Positions 40,079 to 53,584 are shown, numbered from the stretch's first letter. The stretch is DNA of 64,000 nucleotides from Rotaria macrura (GCA_900239685.1 OENT01000664.1:1-64000), one strand, 5' to 3'. Made by a program: numbers and translations. Notes: generated by a model not told the origin, from the sequence alone.

Positions 40079-43050
40079 TTATTGTTTTTCATTCATTAAC
40101 CATTTTGTTTCTAGAATCCATTCTTCTAATGTTTTCATTTGATTATAAACTTCTTTTGTTTTTTCTGCATGTCTATCTTCGACATCTCCATATTCATTAT
40201 ACCATCTCATATTAGCGATGGATTCTTTTGTTTGTTCAACACATTGATCATATGTTAATGGTGTATATCGAATATTTTTATTTCGTGTAACACGTCGCAT
40301 TATTTCACATATTTCATTCATTGTCAAACGTTCAGCAACGATTGGAATAACATTTCCTTTCCCCCATCGATCTGGATGTTCAAAACATTCAACAACAATA
40401 TGACCCGTGTCTCGAACATCATAGAGAGGAAGACGGCTAGTCGGTTGAAGCGAAACGCGAAATTCAAAGTCAGCTGTTGGCTGAAAAAATGTTTGAAAAT
40501 TTTGATAATAAAAACCAATATGTATGTAGGTGATATAGGGGAATGAGGCTGGATTCTGCTGCTCGCGGATATATGATTCAATACGAGCTTTCGTCCTATA
40601 ACAAAAATATTAATTCATAGCTATAAAATTATTCATCGATGTATTTTTCCATGCCATATTCTATTCTCAACGAAGTAGACACACAAAATGAGATGCAGCT
40701 AAAAATCGTACTTTGACTTTGCTTGACTGTAACAGATAAATATAAGTTTTGTGCTATAAGACAAAGATCAGCGACTGGGATCAGAATGTCGCGTCGACTT
40801 TTACTGATCTTGTTGAGAGCGAAATTATAATCTGTGTTAAAAGAAAAAATACTCTCAAATTTAAAACGTAGCTATTCGAGATTCATACATTAGCTTTTGA
40901 TTAGTTTTCACGTTAAATTTGATATTATTCGTGCTTTATCACTGAAAAAACGTGACTTCAAAATTTCATATAGGAAAACGATGAATGAAAGAAGAAAGCT
41001 TATTTCTATCCGTGTCTGGAAAACTATTGCTTTATTTTAATGGATGCTTACGACTGAACATTCTTAGGTACGTGAGTAATATGCTGAATATCGATACATA
41101 GAGAATATTACATTCTAGTTTTAGTTGTATGCTTTTCAATATTCTCGATTGTATTTTGATCTTAGAAAAAATGAACAACTATATCTGCTAATCGACAATG
41201 ATCTAAAGCTCTGAACAAACGATAACTTGAACTTTTTCTCAAAAGATACGTTCTTAGTATAAGAATTTTAAGCCTATTAAAATACAAATGAAGCGCTGAT
41301 TTCAATTGATGATTTCTAATTATCTTCGACAGCTCACAAATACATGAAAACTTATGATAGATCCAATCTATCGACAGACGCTATACACATTGATTCGATT
41401 ATCGTATACAACGAAATAAAAGTTCATGATTGCATTCATACATAAGATACTATGTTCATAGTGAAATTCATTCATAATTATGTATTAAACTCGACTATAT
41501 AAAAAAGAGAATTTTTAAACTATTCTATCGTGAATCTTATCAATCAATTAGAATTGATGACCTCACGTGCTACACTCTCAACTTAGAATTGTCATATTAA
41601 AACTTTGAATTATACAATAAGCGATCAGTTTGAATGTATGGTATGCACGTGTAACACGAAGAAAACTTATTTCAATAAGACTATTCAATGAAAAATATAC
41701 TTTACTTGATAATAGAATTTCAAAATGTAATTTCATATACTCTGAATTACTCTTATTTCAATTGCTTACTTCAATTTAGATCGGACTTCAGTCAGACTCA
41801 TGAGTAGGCTATGAAAATGATGCATAAATTCAAATAGTCAATCTTTCTATCACAAATAAGTGGTGAAAAAAAAAACAAAACCCGCTTCATATTTCACATA
41901 TAACTAATTAAAAATGTTTCGAAGATTCAAAATCGAATTCGATGTTTTAAATTGCTGAATTGGTTATCACATTAGTCAATATGAATATGAAAAGAAAAGT
42001 ATGATAAATATGTCGAGAATAATTATACATTTTCTGCGAAAGAAAATCTTGTACATACGCAAACATAAGTTTAAAATGCGAATCACATCACACCTTTATA
42101 TGTCTACTAAGTATCATTTTAGTTGATCAGCTTGTACCTTCAAGTAAAATGATGATAAAGCAATGTTTTTCAAATTACGAATTCACTTCTGATTGATAAT
42201 AGTAACTCTATTTTGTTTCTTTATCTAATATCAGATGAACTACATCGAGAGATGTTGAAAGAAAAACTCGCATGAACGTAAAGTATTACTTGACAACGCT
42301 ACATATTCTTTTCTAGATTTCATAAAATTTTTCAAAATCGATTCATTTCCCTAAAAACAAAAAGAATAATGTTCATGAGAAAATTCTGATGATTTCAATT
42401 CATATATAACTATATTAGTGTTTCGTGAAACACCATTCATCAAAGCTAACAACTCAGAAATACATCGAAAACAAGATCTAGGCATGCTTTAATGAAAATC
42501 AATATGATTATCCTTTACTTACTACATTATACATCGAAGCAATCTAGAAAATATTGTGTGTGAAGATTCTTCTATGCTTTGACAATTCTATCTTTCTCTG
42601 AAATTCATTCTTACATGTAATGTGGTAAATTGAGTTCACCATTAGAAATAGCCATCGTGTCAGGAAGACTACTCCAAATGAAATGTTTTACACCTTGTTG
42701 TCTTGCTGCATTAACCATATTCATACCTTGTTCTATTTCTGCTGTTTCACCACATTCCCAATAGTTTGTCATTGCAAATACACCATAAGCATCTTTGAAT
42801 GCTTCTAAACATTCATCGAACGAATTTAAATTACACGATATCATTTGAACACCTTGTGCAACCAATTTCTAAATTAACAATGAGTAGTTAGTTCATATAT
42901 TTTTCTGTTGATAGATTTTACTTGACTAGCTTCTGATGTTATTTTTCTTGAAAGACCACGTATAGTCCATTTCTTGGAAGTAATCAATGCTTCAATTACG
43001 CTTCCTCCTTGTTGACCTGTTGCACCAACAACGACGACGACTGGTTTCAT
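40079..43050 (-). CDS. NMRAL1: NmrA-like family NAD(P)-binding protein, three exons, 299 aa
   Basis: HSCARG/NMRAL1-type proteins are atypical short-chain-dehydrogenase folds that bind NADPH and act as cytosolic redox sensors rather than enzymes. Exons on the minus strand are 43050-42922, 42868-42615 and 40595-40079; the second junction splits a Met codon. The N-terminal Rossmann strand VVVVV is followed by the dinucleotide-binding GATGQQGGSV (residues 9-18) and RGLSRK. The middle has YGVFAMTNYWE and the typical VKHFIWSSLP. The third exon continues HYMTKARIESYIRE, YDVRDTGHIVVECFEHP and an alpha-helical C-terminus. Length equals the human protein as I recall it (299). The second intron is 2019 bp, about forty times the typical size here. 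The gene is convergent with ZNF330 and divergent from VAMP. An orthologue versus paralogue distinction was not possible. Confidence 0.93.
40596..42614 (-). other. Long intron of the NmrA-like gene
   Basis: A 2.0-kb AT-rich intron with GT donor and AG acceptor. No nested gene or clear transposon ends found inside. Confidence 0.7.
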
Positions 43051-43288
43051 TCTTTCGCTTTCTTTTCGTGGTGTATTCGTAACTGAAGATAAATGGAGTC
43101 ATGTCATACACTGATAAGTCTTATGATTAATAGGCAAACAAACATACAAAAAAGAAACTCATATTTTCTTCTTATTCATTTTTATTTAGACGATCCTTCT
43201 CGTGTAGAACAGTGCACATCATGTAAGAATAATAATATTCTTGTTATGAATGAAAATACTTCTTTTCTATTTGAAAAGGGCTGTGAGC
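43051..43288. promoter_or_regulatory. Short head-to-head region between the NmrA-like and VAMP genes
   Basis: Only 238 bp separate the two divergent start codons, so the genes probably share a bidirectional promoter. No specific binding motif recognised. A pyrimidine run ending GAAAAG at 43277-43278, 10 nt before the VAMP ATG, could be a splice acceptor. Confidence 0.4.
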
Positions 43289-43879
43289 ATGAACAATCCA
43301 GGCTATCAATCGGACAATGTTCGTTTTTCAAAGACACCACCACGTCTTCAACAACTGCAAGGACAAGTTAATGAGGTATGAATAAGATGAACGTGTTCAT
43401 TGTTCTATGTTTTACAGTGACGTAAAATGATTAGGTTACCGATGTTATGAAAAATAATATTCGATTGGAATTAGAACGTGGTGCAAAGCTTGATGATCTT
43501 GAATATAAATCAGGTTATAAATTTTATTAAAGCATATATACAATTAACTTCGGTTGTATTTATTTAAATATAGATGTTCTTAATGAAGGTTCTCGACAAT
43601 TTGCCATTCATTCACAACGGCTCAAAAAGAAATTCTGGTGGAAAAATTGTCGAGTAATGTTTTACTTGATAATAATAAATAAGATTCTTAATATGTATTA
43701 CGAATGCTATACGTTCATACTTCTTCTTTTGATAGATGTGGGTTATTCTTGGTATCGTCGTTGCTATCATTGTCATAATTATTGTCGGTAAGAGATCTCT
43801 TGTAATATTTTTGTTCATTTCATAAATTAAAAATTTCTTCCTTTTAGTTGTTGTTGTCCTTAAAACAAGAAAGACGTAG
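43289..43879 (+). CDS. VAMP: Synaptobrevin / VAMP R-SNARE, five exons, 109 aa
   Basis: Vesicle-side SNARE that zippers with syntaxin and SNAP-25-type partners to drive membrane fusion. Exons are 43289-43375, 43435-43513, 43574-43653, 43736-43787 and 43848-43879, with consistent phases. The N-terminal tail is short. The R-SNARE coiled coil covers residues ~19-77, starting RLQQLQGQVNEV; the zero-layer arginine is Arg44 within LELERGAKL. The juxtamembrane KKKFWWKN (residues ~74-81) matches the family, and a C-terminal tail anchor of Ile/Val residues (83-104) ends in the luminal KTRKT. Length is close to that of animal VAMP1/2/3. The donor of exon 2 is GTTATA, again a GTT type. Which VAMP subtype it equals is not decided. 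Confidence 0.95.
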
Positions 43880-43988
43880 ACGAAAACATCCTTCCATTGA
43901 CTATTTGTGATAATCATATACACTTCAAAGTTTCCTGTTTTCTCGTGTGATTAAAAAATTAAATATGTTACTAGACATCATATCTTTT

Positions 43989-43994
43989 AATAAA
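43989..43994 (+). terminator. Polyadenylation signal of VAMP
   Basis: AATAAA about 110 nt past the stop. Confidence 0.5.
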
Positions 43995-44493
43995 TGTCGA
44001 ATAGTAAATATGTTTTGAAACGAAATAAACGATAAATGAAATTGTATTAATAATAAAATTAGTGAAGTTTCTTAATTCGAATTGCTACTTAGCCATAAAC
44101 GAGAGCAGTCACGTTTAATTAAGACATAAAAACATGTCGAGTGCGAGAAGAGAAAAATTAATACGTGTTTTTCTTTTTTCTAAATTTATATTTTTTCGAT
44201 GATAGCGATATTAATAACGTATAGCGCGAAAGTCTTCGTACAAAATGTTCACTTATTTTTCAAGAACTTCAAAGCAATTGTTGAGAGCCAAAGTAAATCA
44301 ATTAGAATTAGAATTTTGTATTCTTTCGGAATAAATGTACAGAATTTTCTTTTGATGTAAGTTTAGTCGGCTATGAGAAAATTTTTCCTCGGATCCACAT
44401 TGATGTCTAGAAACTTTTAGTATGTCTAATTTTGTATTTTGACTGAAATTAACTAAGAGAAAAACATGAAACGATTTTCAATAGTTCAGTTCT

Positions 44494-44514
44494 GTAGAGC
44501 AAATTTTGCTCTAC
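44494..44514. repeat. Near-perfect 21-bp palindrome GTAGAGCAAA-T-TTTGCTCTAC
   Basis: Two perfect 10-bp arms around one central base. Related but imperfect versions occur at 12393-12412 and 47862-47883, suggesting a dispersed repeat family. Confidence 0.7.
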
Positions 44515-47500
44515 AAAATCAGCTGGTTACTATTTGTTTTATCTTATACAAAACTTTTAAAATAATATTAATTTCCGAACAGCAATTTTTGAAAAATCCA
44601 AATCTTTTAGAAGAGCCACGTGATAAAAATAGTAGCTCTTCTGACATATAATAGAAGATGACTCCCAGCCGTCCGCCCCCCTCTCAGAGGAGTTTATTCA
44701 CTTTTCATTAGCAGAAATCGGCGAAATTTTGAAATACTTCGTCGGAATGTAATAGAAGACACGGAGTCTTTTATTATGAAAAGAGGTTTAGCTTTTTCTG
44801 CAGAGAACTCAATGCTCTTGATTAATGTCTAGTTACAATTGCTCGAAAATACACATTGCAAAAATTAAGACTGCGACGAAATTCCTTATTTTATTTTGTA
44901 CTGACATCATTTTGGACCAGTTGAAAAATTGTATCACAGTCGACTAAACTAACATCAAAAGAAAATTTGGCACATATATCCCGAAAGAGTACAAAATTCA
45001 AATTCTAACTGATTTATTTCAGCTCTCAAAAATTGTTTGAAAAATAAGTAAAAATTTTGTACGACGACTTTGGTGCCATCGGTTATGTTGTTTCGAGGAA
45101 AATTTTCATTACGATTAATTAAATCAATTCTTCTCAATGATTTATATATCTATCGTACGTGATTTCAATTTGTAGGTATAGTGTCATGCGTACATTGCAA
45201 GTAATTCATGATATTCTGTATAATTTTCTTGGTCACTTTCTATCGCGTCGAACACTACTTTTTTCTTTCCCAGAAAAAGTGAAGAAAGTATTATTCATAA
45301 AATAAAGTAATCTGATAGAGAAATGAAATTTTAAGCAAACTCCCATGTCAATGATGTCGCTGTTAACAACTGCAATATCTTTAATCGATCTCAAAAATTG
45401 AATAAACGTTGTTATTGTAAAACATGGACAGATAAGAGCGAGTATGAGACTCAATCAGGTTAAGACAGTGTTAACATTAACACTAAAGTCTCATGGGTTT
45501 TTGAAATTCCTCAAAAGGCATTATCAGTTCCAGACTGAATTTTCTGATTTTTCTGTTTTAATCTTTATAGAACTTTGACTAGATGAATCGTTCGATATTG
45601 ACAATTAACATGAAATTGTGAAGTTTAAAATTTTTATCACTAATGATAGATACCTTCGGAATTTTTCGTCAGGCTCAGGAAGAAAGATGAATTGAATCCT
45701 TGGCAAACTCTACTTTTTATTGAAATATGTACCATGTTGCAATCTTGGAAACAGAGCTTGCCGTTTATTTTGTACACCATATCAATGAAATATTAAAATA
45801 CAGCATCGGGTGATTGACATGCCCATAGACTAGTATGGTTTTTTTCTACTTAAATATCGTCTATTATAATATATTTGATTAGAATTGAACCTTTTGTTTT
45901 GTTCATTGAAATTATTTTGAATATTGATAAAAATAACAACATGAGATATAAAGAATATTACGCCAGAGACATTCTGTAATTGTTGATAAATTTTTAATAT
46001 AGTCTAGAAATAGCATAACTACTTATCTAACTCTCTCTCTGTTGTGGTTTCTAATTAAATAAAAAAATTAAAAGATAAAATAAATCAATGAGACGCTTTT
46101 ATTGTCTATGATTTAATTAAAAAGAAACATACAACTAAGAGTCATGTAATTATACTAAAATCTCTCATATTTGATATTATTGAGACTATTAAATACGAAG
46201 TTTTTTATTCATAATTAGGTTAGCAAAAAATAACATATCCACTATTCACATCGAGATAATTCTTTTCTAGTAGAAGATTTCTGGAGAAAACTATTGATTG
46301 ATCAGAGTGAAAACACGCTCATGACACAGTAATGCTTTATGAAAAATGTTCCTTGATAAGTTGTGAGATTGATTTCAACATGCATCCATTGTTTTAAGTA
46401 TACATTCATATTTTAGAACACTTCATCATAAAAGTCCTATAAGTTTCAAACAACTTTCTTGTTTGATGTGTGTGTCACATACCGTACGAGTCATTTCTAT
46501 CGCTCTTTGTTTGTATGGGACAAGCAAAATATACTTGTTGATGAAGTCTAATTATTGACAAAAAGAGATTTATCGAAAGTATTTATTGATTAGAACGTTA
46601 TTAGACAATTGATATACGTACGAGTGTCTAACACATAATACCTATGACTATTAGTATAACAACGAAATAATGATAATATTATGAATTCTGATAGACATCT
46701 ATAGCAATATGCAATGATTGCATGCTCTATTGAATTGGAAAGAATCGGATTCCGATGAATATTTCAACAATGTAATTGAATAGAAGTAAATATATAATGA
46801 TCATTTAATAAATAAAGATTACAAAGTGTGCCTCTTTAAAAAACACATACTAGAAAAGGCAGAAAAATGAATTGAATTCAGCGATAAATAAGAGATATAC
46901 GTTCCTACTGTTAGATACGATGCTGATGGATCATCTCGTTGAAACATTTTTGATTGCTATTTGATGCAGTTATTTATGTTCACTTTCTTTTGCTGGGACT
47001 CATTCAGACAAATGTGCATATATATCGAAAGGAATTGAAGTTCGAATGTGCTTTCAAAGATTCTATTGACATCACTTTAGTTGCTATTATATATTAAACA
47101 TTATCATTTTATAGGCACGTCTCAAGTTATGCGTCGTTTGTTCAAGTATTTTCTGTTTTTTTATAGACTCGTTAATCAAGCAAAAATTGCATTGTTATTA
47201 GATATGTATGTTAGTATTGTCGTGGAAGTCTTCTCTTTACTGCATAAAACAGCTCAATCATCACAGTTGAATTGTCTACCTGTTGAAATCTTCTCTTTGA
47301 AACGAGCACTCGGATAACAAGAAGTTTTCTGAACGAATATGCCAATTCTTAGCCACAAGAAACTTTTGATTAACTTCTAGCGAGAGATGAAAATGTGATT
47401 TTTGTTTTAGTAAATATTTTCTAGCTACTTTAGGGAAATGCGACACCAAAATAATGACGCATGTTCACAGCAGAGTTCAAACTTCAATGATGAAACAGGA

Positions 47501-47589
47501 GTGTCCCTTTCACGAAGGCAAATTTCATGAATTACTGCACTGAAGACAAAGAAACTTCGAGGAAATACGGAAATAAGTGTCTCACGGGT

Positions 47590-48185
47590 AGATTGAAAGT
47601 TTTGGCACAAAGTGTTTGTTCATTTTTGGTCAACTTGAAAATATTTCAGATGCATCGAAAAATATACGTTCAAACCAGAATTTTTTACTCTTTCTGAATA
47701 TGAGCTTGGACACCTTTTCTCAGCTTTTGTTCGAAAGTAGTGAGAAAATCTTAGAAAGGCCCGAGAAATTTGTTTGGACGGGAAATTTTTCCACACTTTT
47801 TTTATATTTTTACTATGTCGATTCGAAGCTAAACGTTGGAACCTCTATTACTCCATCTGCTGGTAGAGCAAAATCTGCCCTACATCCCATTATGTAAAGA
47901 AGTGTCCGCTCTACAAAAGTACCGTGTCCGATAACTTTTAGCATATTCGCAAAGGGACATGTATGGATTAGGAAAAAATCTATTTATGCATCGTCCACAT
48001 GAACTGTTAACGTCTTTCAACCATTTCCTCACTACTCTCGAACAACAGCTGACAAAAAATTTCCAAGCTCATATTCAGAAAGAGTACAAAATTCTAGTTC
48101 CAATCTATAGTTTTTGACTCTTCTGAAATAGTTTCAACTGAGCAAAAAATGTGCAAACATTTTATGCCAAAACTTTCCACCCACT
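47590..48185. repeat. Fold-back element with ~170-bp inverted arms
   Basis: The left arm (about 47590-47765) and right arm (about 48005-48185) are diverged inverted copies. They share a perfect 25-bp core, left at 47686-47710 and right at 48062-48086, plus GAAAGTTTTGGCA near the outer ends and a (G)TAGTGAG block near the inner ends. The ~240-bp loop carries a copy of the TAGAGCAAAA motif. It is probably a MITE or fold-back transposon without coding capacity. Confidence 0.65.
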
Positions 48186-49539
48186 TGTTATTTCGACAAG
48201 AGGTGAAAAGTTACTTATGATAAACATTTGACGTTTAACAGGAAAGTTCTTAACTAGTCAACTCTTTTGATAAGAGTTTTCGAGCCATGTTGCTTATAAG
48301 TTATATGTCTAAAAGAACCTTTTACCGAAACATGAGCATCATTATGAAACAAAACCAAAAATATCTCAAAGTATTCCTTAGTTCTTTTTATAGTTCCTAT
48401 TAGTTCAGATCAGAAAGTAAATCTGAAAGAACAGAGTCCCATATCTCGTACGAAGTATCTAATGTATGAGAAAAGTGAGTATTACTTTTTCCATGCAATA
48501 TTGTGTGTTTTCAATTTTCAAAATACTTATTTAGTTGCCGCAGCTCGTGCTATTTCAAGACGAGAATTTTCCATTTTCTGTTAGCGAAACATATTGATTG
48601 GAGCACAATCATTTCTACGAGAAAGTTACATAATTTCGAAAATCAAAATGACGAAAACGTTGGATATAGAATCGTGTATTGAAAAATTTTCAATACACGA
48701 TTTAGTTATCAATTTATAGTATCACATGAAAACAAATATGGATTTTTTAGATTCCTCTTGAATGCAAGAATAAAAGACAAAGATGATAAATTTATTTTAC
48801 TTCCATCAATCACCTACATGTGAATTCTCACAAGAACAGATAGGTTCTAGCGATATGTCATTGTTTTTGTCTTTAGTATTGATAAAAGATTTGTTAAAAT
48901 TTTGACTTTCTATGTTTTTTGTCGTGTAACTATTCCTGCATGTTACTAACATAGTTTGAGATACTAATTGTAGAATATATCTAAAACTTATGCCATCATG
49001 ACTCATGAATGTCTACATGAAGTGAGAACTAGATTTGTGATTATAGAGAAGCTATCCGGCTTCTCTTCTAAGTTTAAAGATAAGGCTCGACAAGTTCAAA
49101 CCACTATTCGATGAGTGACTTTAATTCTGTGCGTCTGACACTAGCAGGAGCACACTTTCAAACAAGTTATCACTATCTGCTACTTTCTCGCATGTTTTTT
49201 CATTTCGATAAGGAGCTACTTGAGGTGAATACGAGGGTTGAAGTTTGATGACAACCACCGAGTCATCTGCTTCTTTATTAGAAATAAGAGAAACTTTCCG
49301 AAAAAAATCTAAAAATGATTGTTCGTTTCTGCATTTAACAACTCAATAAAGTGGATAAACGCCAAGTAGAATACGTCACGTACTATGTATGAAACTGTTT
49401 TATTTTTTCAAACACAAAAAAAGAAACATTCGAATTTATTAATTTTTACAATAAATGTCATGATTATATTATTTTTATAGGTTAATACTATGATAAGTGC
49501 GCTTTTTTCTACCACATAGACATGTCCAAGTCAATTAGT

Positions 49540-50604
49540 CTATTGGTCAACTGGAATATGTGATCGAATATATGTGATAGTTTGCATTTGGTTTTCTGGT
49601 GTAACTCGATTCCTATGCATTCTTGTTAGCAAATATCTACAGGAAAACGTTCTATTGAGAATATATTTTAATTGCCGACGAAATCGATTTGATGACATCA
49701 AAAATACATAGAAACTACCCTAGAAAAGCAAAAATTAATTCGATCAATTTAGTAAATTGAATCCTGATACCGCATAAGTCATGTCGTGAATTGTCCTCAA
49801 AATTGTACCGATCAATTCAATAATCACCGTAGGATACGTTTCATCATTTTTCATCGGATAGATAATTTTATAAATATGAAAACTAACATACGGTAAAGTC
49901 GTAATCACAAATAGAACAACACGTGCAAGAACCATGCTTGTTGTTTGTCGATCGAAACGTCGACGAATCATTGAAATTTGATGTCGAACAATACGACGTA
50001 CGTGTCGATAGGCAAGTAAACTGAATAATGATGAAAGAACGATTGGTAAAAGACCAAGTAATATACAATAATGAACAAATGAATAAACGTGGTTAAACAT
50101 TGGATCATATGTAGCACAACCGGTATATTGATGAATTTCATGAAATATCAAAAATGGAATACAATATAAAAATGAAATTAGAATACATATGCCGACGAGC
50201 GATTTGGCAAATTTAAAATCACTCACTTGTCGTAATTGAAAATGAGAATTAGTCGATAGATATTGATCGAAAGCAAGTAATAAGATGATAATTGTTGAAT
50301 AAAGTTTTTTAGATTGTACGAGATATGCTTGAATTTTGCACCAAATTAGAGATACTTGCTTTGGATCAATATGTAAGACAACTGCAATAATACGAGTACT
50401 CGTTGGAAAAATCAAATACGAAGAATCAACAATTGACGAAACGATAAGATAAAATGTTAATTGATTTCGTCGGAATAATTTTAATTGAGTCAAAATAAGA
50501 ATATTCATAGTGTTTCCAATTAAACCAATGAATACATTAATGCAACCGACATAAACGTATATGATATGAATTGTGAAGATAATTGTGTCTTCGACGGATG
50601 CCAT
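49540..50604 (-). CDS. Rhodopsin-like 7TM receptor, paralogue A, two exons, 337 aa
   Basis: Exons are 50604-49771 (278 codons) and 49719-49540 (59 codons plus TAG), joined in phase 0 just before GSFYVF in TM7. Seven hydrophobic segments are visible. TM1 has GLIGNTMNILI with the conserved Asn31. TM2 has Asp60. Cys89 at the start of TM3 and Cys163 in the second extracellular loop can form the family disulfide. The usual DRY at the end of TM3 is DQY (113-115), TM6 shows TTLPYVSF, and the usual NPxxY in TM7 is replaced by GSFYVFLMSS before a basic RFRRQ helix 8. Ligand unknown; divergent peptide-receptor-like GPCRs of this kind are, from memory, abundant in bdelloids. Reading through the intron without splicing would cut TM7 short. 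It belongs with the two paralogues downstream. Confidence 0.88.
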
Positions 50605-51868
50605 GATAGAATGAAGAACAATGTATTAACATCGATTTTTAATGTATTCAATCTGTTAGCATTAATTAATGTAGATTATCTTCTCGAAGTCATTTTATTT
50701 ACTAAACAAAAGCTTCGACTGCTCCGTAAAAAAATCTAGAAAATAGCAAAATTATTAATTCTATCTCATTAGAAAAACGATGCTTTCATAAGATAACTAT
50801 TAAGTATTCTTAAGAAATACTTCATAAAATTAGACGACGAATCGTGTCTCTAATTATTCCTGATTACATATCATCGTACGAAGAAATAATAAAGACTCGA
50901 AGTTGATTTATTATCATGCACAATTCAGTACATAATATTTAGAAAAATGATGCCATATAATACATCATTTAAATTCTTCATGAATCATGAAGATTTTAGA
51001 TCAGAAATAAAACTACATATGAAATAAATAGTTCAATCGTTTCATTTTAATTTGATAGTTAACGTTTATATGTTAATCGTAAATGCGTACTGTTCAAGTG
51101 TATGATTGTTAGAGAAATGCGTATTAGAATTTTACAATTGAAAATTTTTATTAACAGAAAAAACACTTCATCATATTGGATGATACTACTCTACCCAACT
51201 GCATAGATTGTTGAACGAAGACAGATTTATATAGATTTGATCTGACTTCTGAGTCTCTGGTAATTTGACTTCGAATATAGTGAATTATGGTTAAGTTATG
51301 TTAGCTTAAGAGACTGGTTCATGAAGATATCATGTTCTTTTTCAAGTTTTCCACAGAACATCAATTGGCTTATGGCTTCAAGTGTGTAATTCTTCAAAAA
51401 GCTTTTCTTCAATACTTCCCGTGTACGTAAACTATTCTTTACATTCTGAATTTCACTTGAAAAAGAAAAGGGAATAAACAGTTACATCCTGTTAAACTTT
51501 CGACCTTGAGCTCAAGTATTGTTTGCTCAGAAGCTTTGAGATAGGAACCGTTGAATGGATCCATTCATCGATTTTTTATACTGTAAAATTGGACATCCCA
51601 ATCGAGAGTTTTAGCTTAGAACTCAAAAAAGCTGATCCAATACACAAAGTTCTTTCCGTTCCTTGATATAGATAGAAATTATCTAATTAAAATATCATCA
51701 ACTAAAACTCATCCGATATTACACACAACTTGTTTCGCAATTAATTAAAAGCCTAGTTCAATCATTTGTACGATGTGCTGAACTATTTTCGATTTCATAT
51801 GATAGCATATTATTATTCAGAGTACAGAGTGAGATAGTTAAAAGTCTTCTGCATCCAACATATATGTA

Positions 51869-52344
51869 TATAACCACAAATCATCATTAAATTACGGTGT
51901 TTGTGTATCTTATGATCAATAGCTAAGAAGATAATAGAGTCTATTTAACTTTCAGAAAACATCTAGGTAATGAAGGTCGAAAAGAAAACGATTCTGATTA
52001 TTTTCATCATTTCTGCAATATCGTTGAGCATCGATCACTTCTCGTCTACGCATAAAACCGACCAATGATACCAAGATACGTTCAATTTAACGATAAAAAA
52101 GTACTGTGAATTTTGATATGAAAATGTGGACCTAATGGGAGATGATGTGACGAATGAAAACTTCATCAGTCCGTGTATATAATCAAGTTGTCAATGTCAA
52201 CGATGTATGTTGGTGGAATGCATTGCTTATTATGGCGAACATATGCATTGATTTGAATAGTACAATTGAGTTGTATTTACATATGACTTTAATAGAGCTC
52301 GACTTTGTAATGCATCGAACTTTCTTTTACATCTAATTAGGATA
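51869..52344. repeat. 476-bp direct repeat, copy 1
   Basis: Colinear without any net gap with 57091-57566; by eye I count about 16 mismatches (about 97% identity), of which only two fall in the last 183 bp that contain a 60-codon plus-strand frame (52154-52336). It lies 3' of receptor B. The ends do not look like LTR termini, and the intervening 4.7 kb has no retroelement genes. Confidence 0.9.
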
Positions 52345-53368
52345 TTCTGTGAGCTAATAAAATATTCTTTTTATAAATAGAGAAGAAAATCCTAAAGAAA
52401 GATACTTGACTTACTATCGGTAGTTAGATTTATAATTCAAAATTAATTTTTAATCAACCACGACTTTTGCAGGTGGTGTGTAGAAAGGAGAACTTGGAAA
52501 GCCGAGTGATATCAAGATGTGATTTTACTTTATGCAACGTCTGAATGCACAGATTGCAGATATTTTGATAACGTCTTCATCATTTCTTATAGCCCAAGAG
52601 CGATCAAATTTCTATGTACATGCTCTCGGAGTGCAGTGCTTCTATAGGCATCGAAAAGTTTAGAACTCCTCACCATGTTCTTTTGTGAATAAGCAATCTC
52701 TTGAATAGACGATAACAGAAAGAAGACAATATCTACCGTGCGATGTATATGCTAAAAATCTTGGATACAATCAGTCCATTAGATATTTTACTTAATCGAT
52801 GAACTAGAATCTTAATTTTATCAATATTCGACTTGACTCAGTTTTGATACATAGTAAAACGGATTTTACCATAATCACATTTAAAACAATGAATGGAACC
52901 TTTAGACGTCAGACAAATGAACATTCAGCAATAAGTTCTTCTTGTATGGTGACCCGACAGTTGAGCCTCATATCAAGAAAAAAGTAAAGTAATAGAACAA
53001 GATAATTTTATTTGAATAAATCTACACTCGTATCAAAAATTAAATAGAGTTCTTGCTCGTTTAAAATATAAATCGCTTGAGATTAAATGAAAAGTTGAAG
53101 CTAACTGTTGTAATTTTTTAATCCAACAACTCGCATTTCACTCGCTTTTTTAATTTAGCTACCTCAGCTTACAACTGTTCAGCCACTATCGGATTCGCGT
53201 GCTGTTCAATTTTCAAGTCTTTGATAGATTCATCGATTCATGGGTTTCCTCGCGCTGAGTACTAAACAAAATTTATGTGCAACTCTCTCGTGAAAATAGA
53301 TCAGGGATCACACTACTCGAATAGCTCTGTGCCAGCATTCTGATGAGTTGTTCGTTCGACATAGCTGA

Positions 53369-53584
53369 TGCTTCAATCTCGAAAAACAATTCCACACCGA
53401 ATTTGAAAAGCGAGAAGCACAACGTCGATTGTTTCGAAATGAACGCTCCAAAAAATTATCGTCGAAACAGACGAAAAATTCTAAGCTAGACATCATAATA
53501 GATGTTTGCGAATATTTGTTCATTTCTGTAGAGAAAGTCGTCGTATTTATAGATGCGAGTATCAAGGAATTATTCACAACATGA
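53369..53584 (+). other. Coding-like fragment, unidentified
   Basis: Seventy-one open codons without an early start, containing a charged stretch (FEKREAQRRLFRNERSKKL) followed by a hydrophobic helix-like end. A minus-strand frame (53308-53619) overlaps it. Possible relic of a gene; no family recognised. Confidence 0.25.

Larger units (their letters stand above)
43880..49539. other. Repeat-bearing intergenic region
   Basis: About 5.7 kb without a supported gene. It contains a 21-bp palindrome (44.5 kb), a fragment near 44977-45010 related to the arms of the 47.6-48.2 kb fold-back repeat, and otherwise AT-rich sequence. Frames at 47081-47317 and 47616-47897 have no coding support; the second lies within the fold-back repeat. 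Confidence 0.55.

Noticed and set aside
47616..47897. 93-codon plus-strand frame
   Set aside because: It runs across the left arm and loop of the fold-back repeat and has no coding character.
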